Origin: Bacteroidaceae bacterium
GTDB taxonomy: Bacteria > Bacteroidota > Bacteroidia > Bacteroidales > Bacteroidaceae
Assembly: GCA_017466065.1 (NCBI GenBank)
Contig: JAFTUV010000017.1
Location: forward strand, 1-64,000
Direction: 5' to 3'
DNA: 64,000 nucleotides
The stretch's first letter is position 1, and each line of letters opens with the position of its first letter. A program made the translations under genes and the position numbers. The notes beneath the pieces were generated by a model. It saw nothing but the letters and a program-made list of their open reading frames with translations, was not told the origin of the DNA and searched no databases. Below, piece after piece: positions 28,121 to 36,562 of this stretch.

Positions 28121-29320
28121 ATGAGAAGTACATATAAACAACTATACTACATCAACCGTAGCAAGATTAAGGCTGATGGCACAACGGCCATTATGTGCCG
28201 AGTAACCATCGATGGTAAAGCCGTTGTATTATCAACAGGACTATGTTGCCGTCCTGATGAGTGGAACAGCAATAAGGGCGAAACAAAGAATTGCAGAACC
28301 AATGAAATGCTCAACGACTATAAGAATCGTATAGATGATGCTTACAACCGTCTGCTAAAAGAAAATGGTGTCATTACTGCCGAATTGTTAAAGAACTCTA
28401 TTACGGGAGTGTCAGATGTTCCAAAGTACATTCTGCAGGCTGGCGAGATTGAGAGGGAGAACCTTAAAATCCGTTCTGTTCAGATTGATTCTACATCTTC
28501 TTATCGTGGGTCAAAGATGTATCAGCACTATTTGCGCGAGTATATCAATTCGTTGGGTAAGGAGGATATGCTATTCACCGATATTACAGAAGGGTTTGGC
28601 AATAACTATATCCTCTATTTGAAGATGAACTACTCACACAAACCAACTTATAGAAACCATTGTTTGTGTTGGCTTAAACGATTGGTCTATCTGGCTGTGG
28701 ATAATGGTATACTTCGTTTCAATCCGCTTGACGATATTCAATATGAGAAGAAACCACCAAAGAAGTTGATGTATATAAGCAAAAGTCAGTTACAGGATAT
28801 AATGAACCATCCTAAACTTGATCCATTGCAGGAGTTGGCGAGACGAACATTTATTTTCTCTTGCTTTTGTGGTTTAGCGTATGTGGATGTGCAGAGGCTC
28901 TATCCTCATCACATAGGGACAACTGCTGATGGTCGAAAGTACATTAGAACATATCGCAAGAAAACAGAAGTAGAGGCATTTATTCCACTGCATCCGATAG
29001 CCAAACAGATTATTTCGTTGTACAATACCACAGACGACAGCAAGCCAATATTTCCATTACCTTGCAGAGATATGATTTGGTTCGAAATACACGAATTGGG
29101 ATTTGCACATCAATTCAAGCATAACTTATCCTACCATCAATCGAGACACACATTCGGAACACTCCTTGTCTCGGCAGGAGTTCCAATGGAAAGTATTGCC
29201 AAGATGATGGGACACACTAATATTCGCACAACTCAAGGATATGCCAAAGTAACTGATGATAAGATTTCGGAGGATATGGATAGATTAATTGAGAAAAGAA
29301 ATTCTATGGTACAAGTATAG
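28121..29320 (+). CDS. Tyrosine recombinase 2
   Basis: A 399-aa integrase of the same subfamily as its upstream neighbour. Catalytic segments are YHQSRHTFGTLL and MGHTNIRTTQGYAKV (nucleophile Tyr). Arg I is again absent (CFCGLAYVDV). Tandem pairs of this kind are frequent at ends of Bacteroidetes mobilizable elements, where both may be needed for integration or excision. A long hairpin begins 5 bp after the stop. Confidence 0.88.
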   Translation: MRSTYKQLYYINRSKIKADGTTAIMCRVTIDGKAVVLSTGLCCRPDEWNSNKGETKNCRTNEMLNDYKNRIDDAYNRLLKENGVITAELLKNSITGVSDVPKYILQAGEIERENLKIRSVQIDSTSSYRGSKMYQHYLREYINSLGKEDMLFTDITEGFGNNYILYLKMNYSHKPTYRNHCLCWLKRLVYLAVDNGILRFNPLDDIQYEKKPPKKLMYISKSQLQDIMNHPKLDPLQELARRTFIFSCFCGLAYVDVQRLYPHHIGTTADGRKYIRTYRKKTEVEAFIPLHPIAKQIISLYNTTDDSKPIFPLPCRDMIWFEIHELGFAHQFKHNLSYHQSRHTFGTLLVSAGVPMESIAKMMGHTNIRTTQGYAKVTDDKISEDMDRLIEKRNSMVQV

Positions 29321-29325
29321 ATTTA

Positions 29326-29515
29326 TTCCATCAGTCGCTTATTCCCGTTGCTGTCCATTAAGTTAGTACAGACTCTTCTGAAAGTGAAAAGGTCAAGCGG
29401 CAAGCCGTTTCGGGCAGAATCTTCCTCCTACGGAGAGTATTCAGCCCGAAAACCTTTCCCCTTTCACGTCTGTACAATGGACGCTTTTGGCAACGGGAAC
29501 AAACGACTGACGGAA
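29326..29515. repeat. 190-nt imperfect palindrome (long hairpin)
   Basis: Paired blocks, from outside in: 29331-29337 with 29504-29510, 29342-29351 with 29490-29499, 29353-29359 with 29476-29482, 29366-29373 with 29468-29475, 29384-29389 with 29462-29467, 29409-29415 with 29444-29450, and a small tip at 29417-29442. The outermost block is TTCC/GGAA. It may be a terminator-like RNA, a MITE or a DNA site for recombination or transfer. Confidence 0.75.
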
Positions 29516-29536
29516 AAGTAATTAAAGCACAAAAAG

Positions 29537-29585
29537 AACAGCGTACAGATAGGTCTATGAGTTGATAGCCTAAATGTACGCTGTT
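29537..29585. repeat. Second hairpin after recombinase 2
   Basis: AACAGCGTAC (29537-29546) pairs with GTACGCTGTT (29576-29585); an inner AGGTCTAT/ATAGCCT stem extends it with one bulge. Between here and the HigB promoter (29590-29721) I see nothing coding. Confidence 0.6.
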
Positions 29586-29721
29586 TCCGTTTCTATCTTT
29601 TGAGGGATATTTTTTAGGAACCATAATAATTGGGCAGACGGTAAACTGCACTCCCTCCAGAAAAATAATTGGCTTCGCATCGCTGATTTTCCCCCCTTCC
29701 GTAAACTTTTTTGGCATTTGC

Positions 29722-29752
29722 TTTGTAGAATGTAATAAATGTATTACATTTG
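29722..29752 (+). promoter_or_regulatory. Promoter for the toxin-antitoxin pair
   Basis: TTTG at 29722-29725 and TACATTTG at 29745-29752 with a 19-bp spacer. The overlapping palindromic GTAATAAATGTATTAC (29732-29747) could be an antitoxin operator. Transcription would start about 29758, so the message has almost no leader. Confidence 0.65.
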
Positions 29753-29756
29753 CAAC

Positions 29757-30089
29757 ATGAGAACTATGATAAGAAGTACAGAATTTGATGAGTTTTACAA
29801 TTCGCTACCTTCAAATGTTCAGAACAAGGTAAAATATGCCATGAACATTATTGCGGATGTAAAGGTCGTAAATACCAAGTTGGTAAAGAAACTTGTGGAT
29901 ACCGATTTCTATGAGTTACGTATTTCGGTAGGTAATGAATATAGAGTCATACTCTTTACCATTGACCATGAGAATTTCATTGAAGCCGAGCAGATACTTC
30001 TTTTGAATGGTTTTATGAAGAAGTCCACAAAGGACTATAAGAAAGAGATACAAAAAGCAGAACAAATTTTAAACAGTTTACAGCAATGA
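29757..30089 (+). CDS. higB: HigB-like type II toxin
   Basis: A 110-aa protein of the RelE/HigB (Gp49-like) superfamily, predicted to cleave mRNA on the ribosome. The core FYELRISVGNEYRVILF and the early STEFDEFYNSLP helix match the family. The frame opens at 29739, before the promoter -7 box, so the start must be 29757 or 29766 (MIRSTEF). The antitoxin follows with a 4-bp overlap. The toxin-first order is characteristic of higBA. It probably stabilizes the element. Confidence 0.85.
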   Translation: MRTMIRSTEFDEFYNSLPSNVQNKVKYAMNIIADVKVVNTKLVKKLVDTDFYELRISVGNEYRVILFTIDHENFIEAEQILLLNGFMKKSTKDYKKEIQKAEQILNSLQQ

Positions 30090-30397
30090 GACCAAAGATT
30101 GACATTAACAAGCTCAAACATCTTCCTACCACAGAGGATATGTTTGTCGATGAGTACGGAGCAAAAGGTACTGCTTCGCGTGATGAGTTCGATGCGAAGT
30201 CTCGTGCCTGGTACTATGCCGAGGTGTTGAAAAATGCCCGTAAATCAGCCGGAATCACTCAACAGCAGCTTGCCAATAAGATTGGCAAGAAGCGTGAGTA
30301 TGTGGCTATGCTCGAAAAAGGTGAAACCGATATGCAGTTATCTACATTCATTATGATTTCTGAGGCGGTCGGTCTAAAATTCGCCTTGACCTATTGA
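30086..30397 (+). CDS. higA: HigA-like XRE antitoxin
   Basis: A 103-aa protein with a C-terminal Cro/C1-type helix-turn-helix (ARKSAGITQQQLANKIGKKR, then MLEKGETDMQLSTF, about residues 50-100) and an N-terminal part that should bind the toxin. It would neutralize HigB and repress the shared promoter. It overlaps higB by ATGA and ends at a bidirectional terminator. Confidence 0.85.
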   Translation: MRPKIDINKLKHLPTTEDMFVDEYGAKGTASRDEFDAKSRAWYYAEVLKNARKSAGITQQQLANKIGKKREYVAMLEKGETDMQLSTFIMISEAVGLKFALTY

Positions 30398-30421
30398 TTA
30401 ATTTAATTCTACAATTATCAC

Positions 30422-30452
30422 AGCACCCTTTGACCATAAGCCAAAGGGTGCT
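30422..30452. terminator. Bidirectional terminator
   Basis: AGCACCCTTTG (30422-30432) with CAAAGGGTGCT (30442-30452), between the convergent higA and dGTPase genes, flanked by A/T-rich sequence on both sides. Confidence 0.75.
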
Positions 30453-30460
30453 CTAATTTA

Positions 30461-31798
30461 CTATTCTAACGTCCTTATCGGAATTTCATCGAAATTAATG
30501 TTGTAGTATCGTTTATACATTGATTTTGCAAAATCATCCATCATTCCAGAAATGAAATCCACTGCTGCACGATTTAATTTACGCTGTTCTTTTTTTGTTA
30601 TTTTATCTTTTTTATAGTCTATATTTGGTCGATAATCAGGTGTTAATAATTGATAATTTTCTTTATCGGAGTATATTTTAAACAAAGCATTAATAACAAT
30701 ACTACCTCTCTTTTCGTATAGTCGTATTGTATCGTGTCTTGTCGCTGCCTTATATATAATTTTTTTTAATTTATGAACTAATCTATTCCATTCACAACAT
30801 CCTAATTCATGCGTAATATTAGGAGTCCCATGTTCTTTCTTTTGTTTATCCTCAACCTCTACCCAACCAACATCTTGTATAAATCTATTAGTTAATTTTG
30901 AAACTAACGCTCTTCTAAATATTTGTGAATATTCTTGAGTGGTTTTATAAGAAGTTGACTGAGATGCTAATTGCTTCGCATCGTTGACCATTTGTTTAAA
31001 TAAAACAACCTCTTTGGCACTTTCTCCTAAATCGGTTTGTAATTGATAGGTTATTTCATCTATATTAAAATATCCTAATGATAATCCATCTTCCAAATCA
31101 TGTACAGCATATGCTATTTCATCTGCAACATCTATGATTTGGACATCAAGAGTTCGCTCATTTAACAACCCCAACTTTTCCCTGATTTCAAATAACATAT
31201 CGTAATCTTCCGCATATAGAATTTTATCAGACTTTTTGTTTTCTTTAACTATATATTTATTTATAGCTAAGAGTGTACGATATGTTAAATTAAGCCCCTT
31301 ACTATTAGGAAGTTTTTTCTCAATATGATTAAGGACTCTAAAATTTTGAGCATTACCTTCGAATCTACCTAAGTTATAGTTCTTACAGATTTCATCTAAA
31401 CATCTTTCACCACTATGTCCAAAGGCTGGATGACCAATATCGTGGGCTAAAGCAGCTGCTTCAATCACATATAGGTCGGTAGCAGCTGAATATGCATCAT
31501 TACCAACAATCTGCCCAATAATGGATGCAATATCTCTAGCTATTTGTGAAACTTCTAAACTATGAGTTAACCGATTCCTAAAAAAAGCATCATTTTGAAT
31601 ACCTAGAATTTGCATTTTACCTTGTAGCCGTCTAAACGACGGGGAATACAATATTCGAGTAAAATCTCTATGGTATTGATTACGTTCTGTTGCATTCGGT
31701 TCCACAACACTTCTTGCTTTAAGAGATTCTTTATTCAACTTTGAATATGCTTTAATCAGCATCTCTTTTCCTTTTTCTGAATCGAATTTAAGATACAT
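30461..31798 (-). CDS. dgt: dGTP triphosphohydrolase
   Basis: A 445-aa HD-domain enzyme that splits dGTP to deoxyguanosine and triphosphate. Metal-site residues are in NRLTHSLEVSQIARDIA (His) and AALAHDIGHPAFGHSGE (HD), with a third Asp in IIDVADEIAYAVHDLED. The start MYLKFDSEKGKEM at 31798 is chosen; the frame opens at 31903 but the extra residues look unlike the family. It is AT-rich and element-borne. dGTPases are known to limit phage by draining the dNTP pool, so this copy is plausibly a defence gene, though a housekeeping type cannot be excluded. Confidence 0.88.
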   Translation of the reverse strand: MYLKFDSEKGKEMLIKAYSKLNKESLKARSVVEPNATERNQYHRDFTRILYSPSFRRLQGKMQILGIQNDAFFRNRLTHSLEVSQIARDIASIIGQIVGNDAYSAATDLYVIEAAALAHDIGHPAFGHSGERCLDEICKNYNLGRFEGNAQNFRVLNHIEKKLPNSKGLNLTYRTLLAINKYIVKENKKSDKILYAEDYDMLFEIREKLGLLNERTLDVQIIDVADEIAYAVHDLEDGLSLGYFNIDEITYQLQTDLGESAKEVVLFKQMVNDAKQLASQSTSYKTTQEYSQIFRRALVSKLTNRFIQDVGWVEVEDKQKKEHGTPNITHELGCCEWNRLVHKLKKIIYKAATRHDTIRLYEKRGSIVINALFKIYSDKENYQLLTPDYRPNIDYKKDKITKKEQRKLNRAAVDFISGMMDDFAKSMYKRYYNINFDEIPIRTLE

Positions 31799-32059
31799 AA
31801 TGATAGATTTGTTTTTTTTGCAGTAAAGATAATATTTGTTTCTCAGTAAATTCTCTAATTTGTGATAAATTCGTATCTTTACCGCGAAAAATAGATTGAA
31901 CATAGGAATCTGTTTAGTTTCGATTCATTTATTCGGATGTCCTCTGCCTACTTTTTACCAGTGGGTACTTGGGTGGATTAGCCTGTTTAATTTCAATAAA
32001 TCTCTGAATATTATGATGACATTAGGTAAACTTTTAGGACGGTGGGCTTTATGTGGACT

Positions 32060-32154
32060 GGGCGGAGCTCTTCTTGAATGAATGTATCGGGACACTTTTT
32101 CTGAAATCAATAGATCCGCATAATAAAGTAGAGGTTCGATTCCTCTCCCGCCCA
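32060..32154 (+). other. tRNA-like 3' end with matching acceptor strand
   Basis: AGAGG-TTCGATT-CCTCT (32130-32146) is a canonical T arm, followed directly by CCCGCCCA (acceptor 3' strand and discriminator). GGGCGG at 32060-32065 pairs with it, 95 nt overall. I cannot fold normal D and anticodon arms between, so it is probably a decayed tRNA or a captured tRNA 3' end from an earlier integration. A plus-strand terminator follows, which hints at a transcribed RNA. Confidence 0.4.
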
Positions 32155-32160
32155 CAATTA

Positions 32161-32191
32161 AGGGGTTGTGTTGCTACAAAACACAACCCCT
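32161..32191 (+). terminator. Terminator after the tRNA-like sequence
   Basis: 12-bp arms (32161-32172 and 32180-32191) followed by TATTCTTTTT on the plus strand. Confidence 0.75.
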
Positions 32192-32205
32192 ATTCTTTTT
32201 AGCGA

Positions 32206-32517
32206 TTATCCGCTATCCCGTAGCCTATACGCCTCCTTGAATCCACTCATTATTGTCCGCTGTACATCAGAGGTTCGGTAGAGGATTTTACCGCCCACCT
32301 GAATGTAGGACAAGATCCCGTTGTTACGGTAATCCTGCAAAGTTCTTCGGCTTACTTTCAAGATGTGGGCGACCTCCTTGTCGGTCAGCAGTTCATCGTT
32401 GAACGCACCTGGCTGTCGCTTTTCAAATAATTTCTCAATCAACACTAATAACCTGTCGATGTTTGAGTGGAACATCTTTACCCACTCATGGTCTTTTTCT
32501 CGAATTTCATTGTTCAT
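32206..32517 (-). CDS. Excisionase-like HTH protein
   Basis: A 103-aa protein with a MerR/excisionase-type helix-turn-helix in its C-terminal half (LTDKEVAHILKVSRRTLQDY, then GKILYRTSDVQRTI) and an N-terminal helix. Pairs of such small proteins are usual in Bacteroides mobilizable elements, where they control excision or mobilization. It lies 44 bp after its paralogue on the same strand. Confidence 0.8.
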   Translation of the reverse strand: MNNEIREKDHEWVKMFHSNIDRLLVLIEKLFEKRQPGAFNDELLTDKEVAHILKVSRRTLQDYRNNGILSYIQVGGKILYRTSDVQRTIMSGFKEAYRLRDSG

Positions 32518-32561
32518 ACGCTTTTAGTATTATTTATTGTTAGTTCACTCATTTCACTCGG

Positions 32562-32882
32562 TCAAATGGTTCTACCTCGCCATTGGGCTTCCTTGCGTCT
32601 ATCCTCTACAATCCTGATAATGCGTTCAACATCTTCGGGGCGATAGTAGGTCTTGTTACCAATCTTGCTGAATGCAAGCGTTCCGTTATCACGAAGTGTC
32701 TGCAAAGTCCTTGGACTGATACGCAGTTTCCGGCAGACATCGTGGTTATCCATCCACTCGTCAATTTTCTTCTCACCGTGTCGGCGACAAAGGTTGTCCA
32801 CTCGCTGCACGAAGTACTCAAACTTGGCAGCAATTCCCTCAAAGGTTCTCTCTTCAAAACTGATGATGTTCATTGTTGTCAA
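32562..32882 (-). CDS. Excisionase-like HTH protein
   Basis: A 106-aa paralogue of the downstream gene: HDVCRKLRISPRTLQTLRDN followed by KTYYRPEDVERII is the DNA-binding unit. The N-terminal 45 residues form a helix. Likely a transcription or excision factor acting on the adjacent 760-bp noncoding region. Confidence 0.8.
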   Translation of the reverse strand: MTTMNIISFEERTFEGIAAKFEYFVQRVDNLCRRHGEKKIDEWMDNHDVCRKLRISPRTLQTLRDNGTLAFSKIGNKTYYRPEDVERIIRIVEDRRKEAQWRGRTI

Positions 32883-33647
32883 TATTTTTAGTTATACATT
32901 ATTTTCTTGTTCTGTTGGTATTTCCACTGCAAATAAAAGTAGTAAAAATCATACTGCAATGGGGGTGTCTATACGTGTCATAAGCTGACATATCATTGCA
33001 TATTCGGTGCGGTAAATAGCCCCACTAAATCCAATCATATCCATTATTTCAATCATCTTCCTTCTCGCTGTCATTCCGTTTTGTTGGTGCAAAGAAATAT
33101 AGGGGTTATCACACCTCAATGATTCATCAAGCCTGTTGTAGTATATGGCGTAGTTAGTGGCACTTTAATCTGTATTTTCACAGGATATACTCATATATTC
33201 AGTAGAGTTATCACACTTACACACTGATTCCGTTTCAAATGGCTGTCCGTTTCGGATCTTGTCTAGTACATTGTCGTTTGTCAGACCGATGCCTATCCGT
33301 CTGCCAAACTTTTGCTCAGAACTACCGAAATAGACAGCCACTAATCAGCTTTGCTGGATTATGGATAGACCAACTCCCGATGTTTCGGCAGTCCGTCTAT
33401 CCGCCAGCGTATTTAAGCCCTTAATTCTCTCAAATTAGGATTCTGTCCTCAATCTGCACTCCGCCCTAATAATGGAAATTTTGAGCAGTCCACACCATTC
33501 ATTCACTGGTCTAAAAAGCAGAACAACACTTAATTGTCTCACTAAACCCAATTGCTTGAACTGTCGAACTATACACACTTACTTTGCTCACGACAATTGG
33601 TCAATGTGCGCACTGAGACCGGAGTATAAACCCTAAAAAATAAGCAA
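32883..33647. other. Noncoding region with repeats, between HTH and mobilization genes
   Basis: No convincing gene in 765 bp. Visible are a direct repeat GTTATCACAC (33105-33114 and 33207-33216) and an inverted repeat GGATAGAC (33363-33370) with GTCTATCC (33395-33402). ACAATTGG at 33592-33599 is an inverted match to CCAATTG near 33548. It divides divergent transcripts and may hold promoters, operator sites or a transfer or replication origin. Confidence 0.5.
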
Positions 33648-34103
33648 ATGGGAACAACAAAAACAATTGAAAAGAACGCTTCGATTGAAATGTTTAGTCC
33701 AAGCGTATCGCCATTGGCAGCGAGAGATGCCGAAATTAAAAAGAGCATTGAATTGGAGTTGTCAAACGTCTCTCCAGAGACAAGTATTCCCGACCCTGTA
33801 ATGGTGGATGAGATAGAGGAAACTCAAGCATCTACCGCTGTAGGGCCACCTACTATCCAACGTAGAGTAAGTGGTAAGCAACGCAGACTCTCATTGGAGG
33901 AGTACCGTATCACCTATCTGAAAGTACCCGTCATTATTGATCGTAAACCTGTATTTGTCAGTTGCGAGGTAAGGGATAGGCTTGAAGATTATGTCCGTAA
34001 ACTCGGAGGTCGTAAGATGAGTGTTTCGGGCTTGCTTGAGAACATCGCCCGTCAACACCTCGAAACCTACGATGCCGACTTTGAGCAGTGGAGAAAGTTG
34101 TAG
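33648..34103 (+). CDS. DUF3408 family protein
   Basis: A 151-aa protein whose C-terminal half (LSLEEYRITYLKVPVIIDRK, then VRDRLEDYVRKLGGRKMSVS and LLENIARQHLETY) matches DUF3408, a ribbon-helix-helix-like family found almost only on Bacteroidetes conjugative and mobilizable elements. The N-terminal 75 residues look disordered and acidic. Likely an accessory DNA-binding protein of transfer or maintenance. Confidence 0.8.
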   Translation: MGTTKTIEKNASIEMFSPSVSPLAARDAEIKKSIELELSNVSPETSIPDPVMVDEIEETQASTAVGPPTIQRRVSGKQRRLSLEEYRITYLKVPVIIDRKPVFVSCEVRDRLEDYVRKLGGRKMSVSGLLENIARQHLETYDADFEQWRKL

Positions 34104-34139
34104 CCAATTACCTGCTTTCGAGATGTCGCGAAAGCTATG

Positions 34140-34341
34140 AGTACAGACCAACTGTTCGTGGTCACTTATGACAGTGAGCAGTTGCTAATCGAGGTTGAAA
34201 AAGCAGTCTGTACTATCGAAAACCGTCAATGACGGTGGACGCAGCAAGACCTCGGTCTTGGGGTGTAGCGAGGTTATCTTTCGGGATGCCGAAAAATGTC
34301 GGACAAGCCGCCATTGCACCCGAAAAACCTCGCTCCACCCC
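34140..34341. promoter_or_regulatory. Candidate origin of transfer (oriT)
   Basis: Three nested structures precede mobC and mobA: AGTACAGAC (34140-34148) with GTCTGTACT (34206-34214); the perfect dyad ACCGTCAATGACGGT (34222-34236); and a 16-bp inverted repeat with one mismatch (34260-34275 with 34326-34341). Position and structure fit an oriT; the nick site is not identified. Confidence 0.5.
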
Positions 34342-34418
34342 GAAGGTGGAGGCAATCCGCTCCCGATGGTCGCAGATTGTGAAAAGCCAAATTGAGAATC
34401 AAATTAAAATGTAAAACA

Positions 34419-34796
34419 ATGGTAAAGAATAAGACAAAATCAAAATCCAGAGGCAGACCACAGGTCAGCACTCTGAAACGACTTACAAAGTCTGTAACGG
34501 TGAAGTTCTCAAAGCCCGACTATGAGATGTTACGCCGCCGAAGTAAGAACGCTAATCGCACCCTTGCCGAGTACATAAGAGACTCAGCCTTTGATGCCCG
34601 AATAGTAGCCAAACATTCTGCTGAGGATGCCGCCATAATCCGTAACCTTACGGGTATGGCAAACAATCTTAATCAACTGACAAAGCTGTCGCATCAGACG
34701 GGATTCTATCGCACAAAGAATGTAGTGATGGAACTGCTTGCCAAGTTGAATGAGGTATTAAATGACTATAAAGCAACGGAAAGGAGGTGCAGATGA
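34419..34796 (+). CDS. mobC: MobC-like relaxosome accessory protein
   Basis: A 125-aa basic protein with a ribbon-helix-helix start (LTKSVTVKFSKPDYEMLRRR, about 20-40) and the MobC signature IIRNLTGMANNLNQLTKL near residue 85. MobC proteins bind oriT and help the relaxase nick. An upstream in-frame ATG at 34392 is possible. The end overlaps mobA by 4 bp (ATGA). Confidence 0.85.
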   Translation: MVKNKTKSKSRGRPQVSTLKRLTKSVTVKFSKPDYEMLRRRSKNANRTLAEYIRDSAFDARIVAKHSAEDAAIIRNLTGMANNLNQLTKLSHQTGFYRTKNVVMELLAKLNEVLNDYKATERRCR

Positions 34797-35725
34797 TAGG
34801 GAAAATCAAGAAGGGTAAATCCTTTGGCGGTTGCATACGCTATGTGATGGGAAAAGACAATGCTAAAATCCTTGAATCGGATGGTGTACTACTCGGAACA
34901 AACAGGGAGATGATTGATAGTTTCAACTGTCAATGCCTCTTAAATCCGAAGATTAAGCAACCGTTAGGACACATCGCTTTGAGTTTTAAGCCCGAAGATG
35001 CACCACGATTAAGCGATGAGTTTATGACTAAAATCGCATTGGAGTATATGGAATTGATGGGCATTAAGAATACTCAATTCCTCTTGGTAAGGCATCATAA
35101 CACCGACAATCCGCATTGTCATTTGGTCTATAATCGCATAAACTACGATGGCAAAGTAATCTCCTCGCAGAATGATTTTAAGCGAAATGAGATTGCTACA
35201 AAGAAACTGAAAGACAAGTACGGATTGACCTACGCTGAAGATAAGAGCAAGACCAATGTGAAGAAGCTCCACGCTCCAGAACGGGTGAAGTATGAGATTC
35301 ACAATGCTGTAAAGGCTGCTTTGAAACGAAGTCGCACTTGGTGGGACTTAGGTAACCAACTTCAAAAACAAGGTATAGGAATGACCTTCAAGATTAACCG
35401 CAGAACGGGAAAGAATGAGGGTTTGAGTTTCACCAAAGATGGCTACACTTTCAAGGGTTCCGAGGTTAGCAGGCAGTTCAGCTATTCAAAACTTGATAAA
35501 CAATTAAGTTGGGATATACCGAAACAACAAGCTGAAATAGAGCCTAAACAGCAACCGATAAGGCAAGAGGTAGAGCAAAATTATAGCGTTACCGACAGCC
35601 TTATTGAAAGCAATGGATTGGGCTTGCTGAATATTCCAGATACTCCACCGGAGGATGAGCAAGCACTTTCTTGGCAGAAACAAAAGAAGGACAAGAAGAA
35701 AAAGAATCGAGGAATAAGATTCTAA
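34793..35725 (+). CDS. mobA: MobA/BmgA-type relaxase
   Basis: A 310-aa relaxase/mobilization nuclease. The N-terminus MIGKIKKGKSFGGCIRYVM is typical of the Bacteroides MobP-type enzymes; motif III is HHNTDNPHCHLVYNRI near residue 100 (HxxxxxxHxH metal site), and HIALSFKPED fits motif II. The C-terminus is Gln/Lys-rich. It would nick oriT and lead single-stranded DNA into a helper conjugation channel. Starts inside the mobC stop. Confidence 0.9.
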   Translation: MIGKIKKGKSFGGCIRYVMGKDNAKILESDGVLLGTNREMIDSFNCQCLLNPKIKQPLGHIALSFKPEDAPRLSDEFMTKIALEYMELMGIKNTQFLLVRHHNTDNPHCHLVYNRINYDGKVISSQNDFKRNEIATKKLKDKYGLTYAEDKSKTNVKKLHAPERVKYEIHNAVKAALKRSRTWWDLGNQLQKQGIGMTFKINRRTGKNEGLSFTKDGYTFKGSEVSRQFSYSKLDKQLSWDIPKQQAEIEPKQQPIRQEVEQNYSVTDSLIESNGLGLLNIPDTPPEDEQALSWQKQKKDKKKKNRGIRF

Positions 35726-35760
35726 ACAAACATTTTTTTCAAACTTAAAAAGACATTGAT

Positions 35761-36555
35761 ATGAGTAATAAAAACTTTAATCACAACGACCACGAGTCGT
35801 TTATGGAAGGCATCTACGGATGCATGGAGAGAATCGAAGCCGGTATAATCGAATTGCAGAAAGCTAAAACAAGTGAGGTTAATCCCATTGTTCGCAATGA
35901 GGATAACACTGCATTAGTACAGGAGATAAAGACTGCCGTTGATAATTGCAACAAGGAACATCTTGAGGAAACGAATGCAAAATTGACAAAGTTCATCAAA
36001 GCTATATTCAATGATTATGCGAGAATCTTCAATCAGATGGATGTCCTGGTTAAAAAGGAACATCCCGATTTTGAGGGAGTAAAACAACAGCTAACAGAGG
36101 CTATCGACAAGATGGATGAGATAAAGGTAAAGCACAATATTAACGAGAAACGACACTCGTTTGCCCTTTACACAAAGGAATCTTGGATTCTTATGTCAAT
36201 GTTTGTCATCCTCTTGGCAGCAGGGGCATCGGCAATATACCATTTGTCGAGACCAAATGTTCAGAGGGATGATGATTCTCTCAAATACCGATACATCAAG
36301 ATGAAGGGCGATGCATCGGCAGAGCAGATAGCCACATTGGAGGACATCTTCGAACTCAACCGAGATGCCCAAAAGATTGAGCAGATGCGTGAAGATGTGG
36401 AGACCTACGAAGAGGCTGTCCGGAAACAAGCTGCCCTTGCCGAGCAAGCACGCTTAAAAGAGCAAGCAGCAAAGGAACAAGAGAGCAAGGCAAAGTCCAT
36501 TAAAAACAAACAGGATAATAATAAAGTCAATCGAAATAATAACACTAAAACCTGA
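35761..36555 (+). CDS. Mobilization-associated membrane coiled-coil protein
   Basis: A 264-aa protein: helical N-terminal region (1-135), one membrane helix (SWILMSMFVILLAAGASAIY, about 141-160) and a charged Ala/Glu/Lys/Gln-rich coiled coil (about 195-245) with an Asn/Lys-rich tail. Proteins of this design often follow relaxase genes on Bacteroidetes elements; the role is not known. It starts 35 bp after mobA and ends 7 bp before integrase 3. Confidence 0.75.
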   Translation: MSNKNFNHNDHESFMEGIYGCMERIEAGIIELQKAKTSEVNPIVRNEDNTALVQEIKTAVDNCNKEHLEETNAKLTKFIKAIFNDYARIFNQMDVLVKKEHPDFEGVKQQLTEAIDKMDEIKVKHNINEKRHSFALYTKESWILMSMFVILLAAGASAIYHLSRPNVQRDDDSLKYRYIKMKGDASAEQIATLEDIFELNRDAQKIEQMREDVETYEEAVRKQAALAEQARLKEQAAKEQESKAKSIKNKQDNNKVNRNNNTKT

Positions 36556-36562
36556 TTGTAAT

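Noticed and set aside
29358..29717. 119-codon minus-strand ORF after recombinase 2
   Set aside because: It runs across the long hairpin and shows no protein-like pattern; the structure explains the open frame better than a gene.
31896..32081. 61-codon plus-strand hydrophobic ORF upstream of the tRNA-like sequence
   Set aside because: Composition looks accidental, no conserved motif, and it ends inside the tRNA-like region.
32060..32154. A complete functional tRNA, including selenocysteine tRNA (95 nt)
   Set aside because: T arm and acceptor are convincing, but no D arm, no anticodon stem with a proper seven-base loop, and the long acceptor expected for tRNA-Sec does not pair.
34137..34232. 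31-codon ORF starting MSTDQLFVVT before mobC
   Set aside because: It overlaps the inverted repeats of the candidate oriT and has no recognisable features; kept only as oriT sequence.
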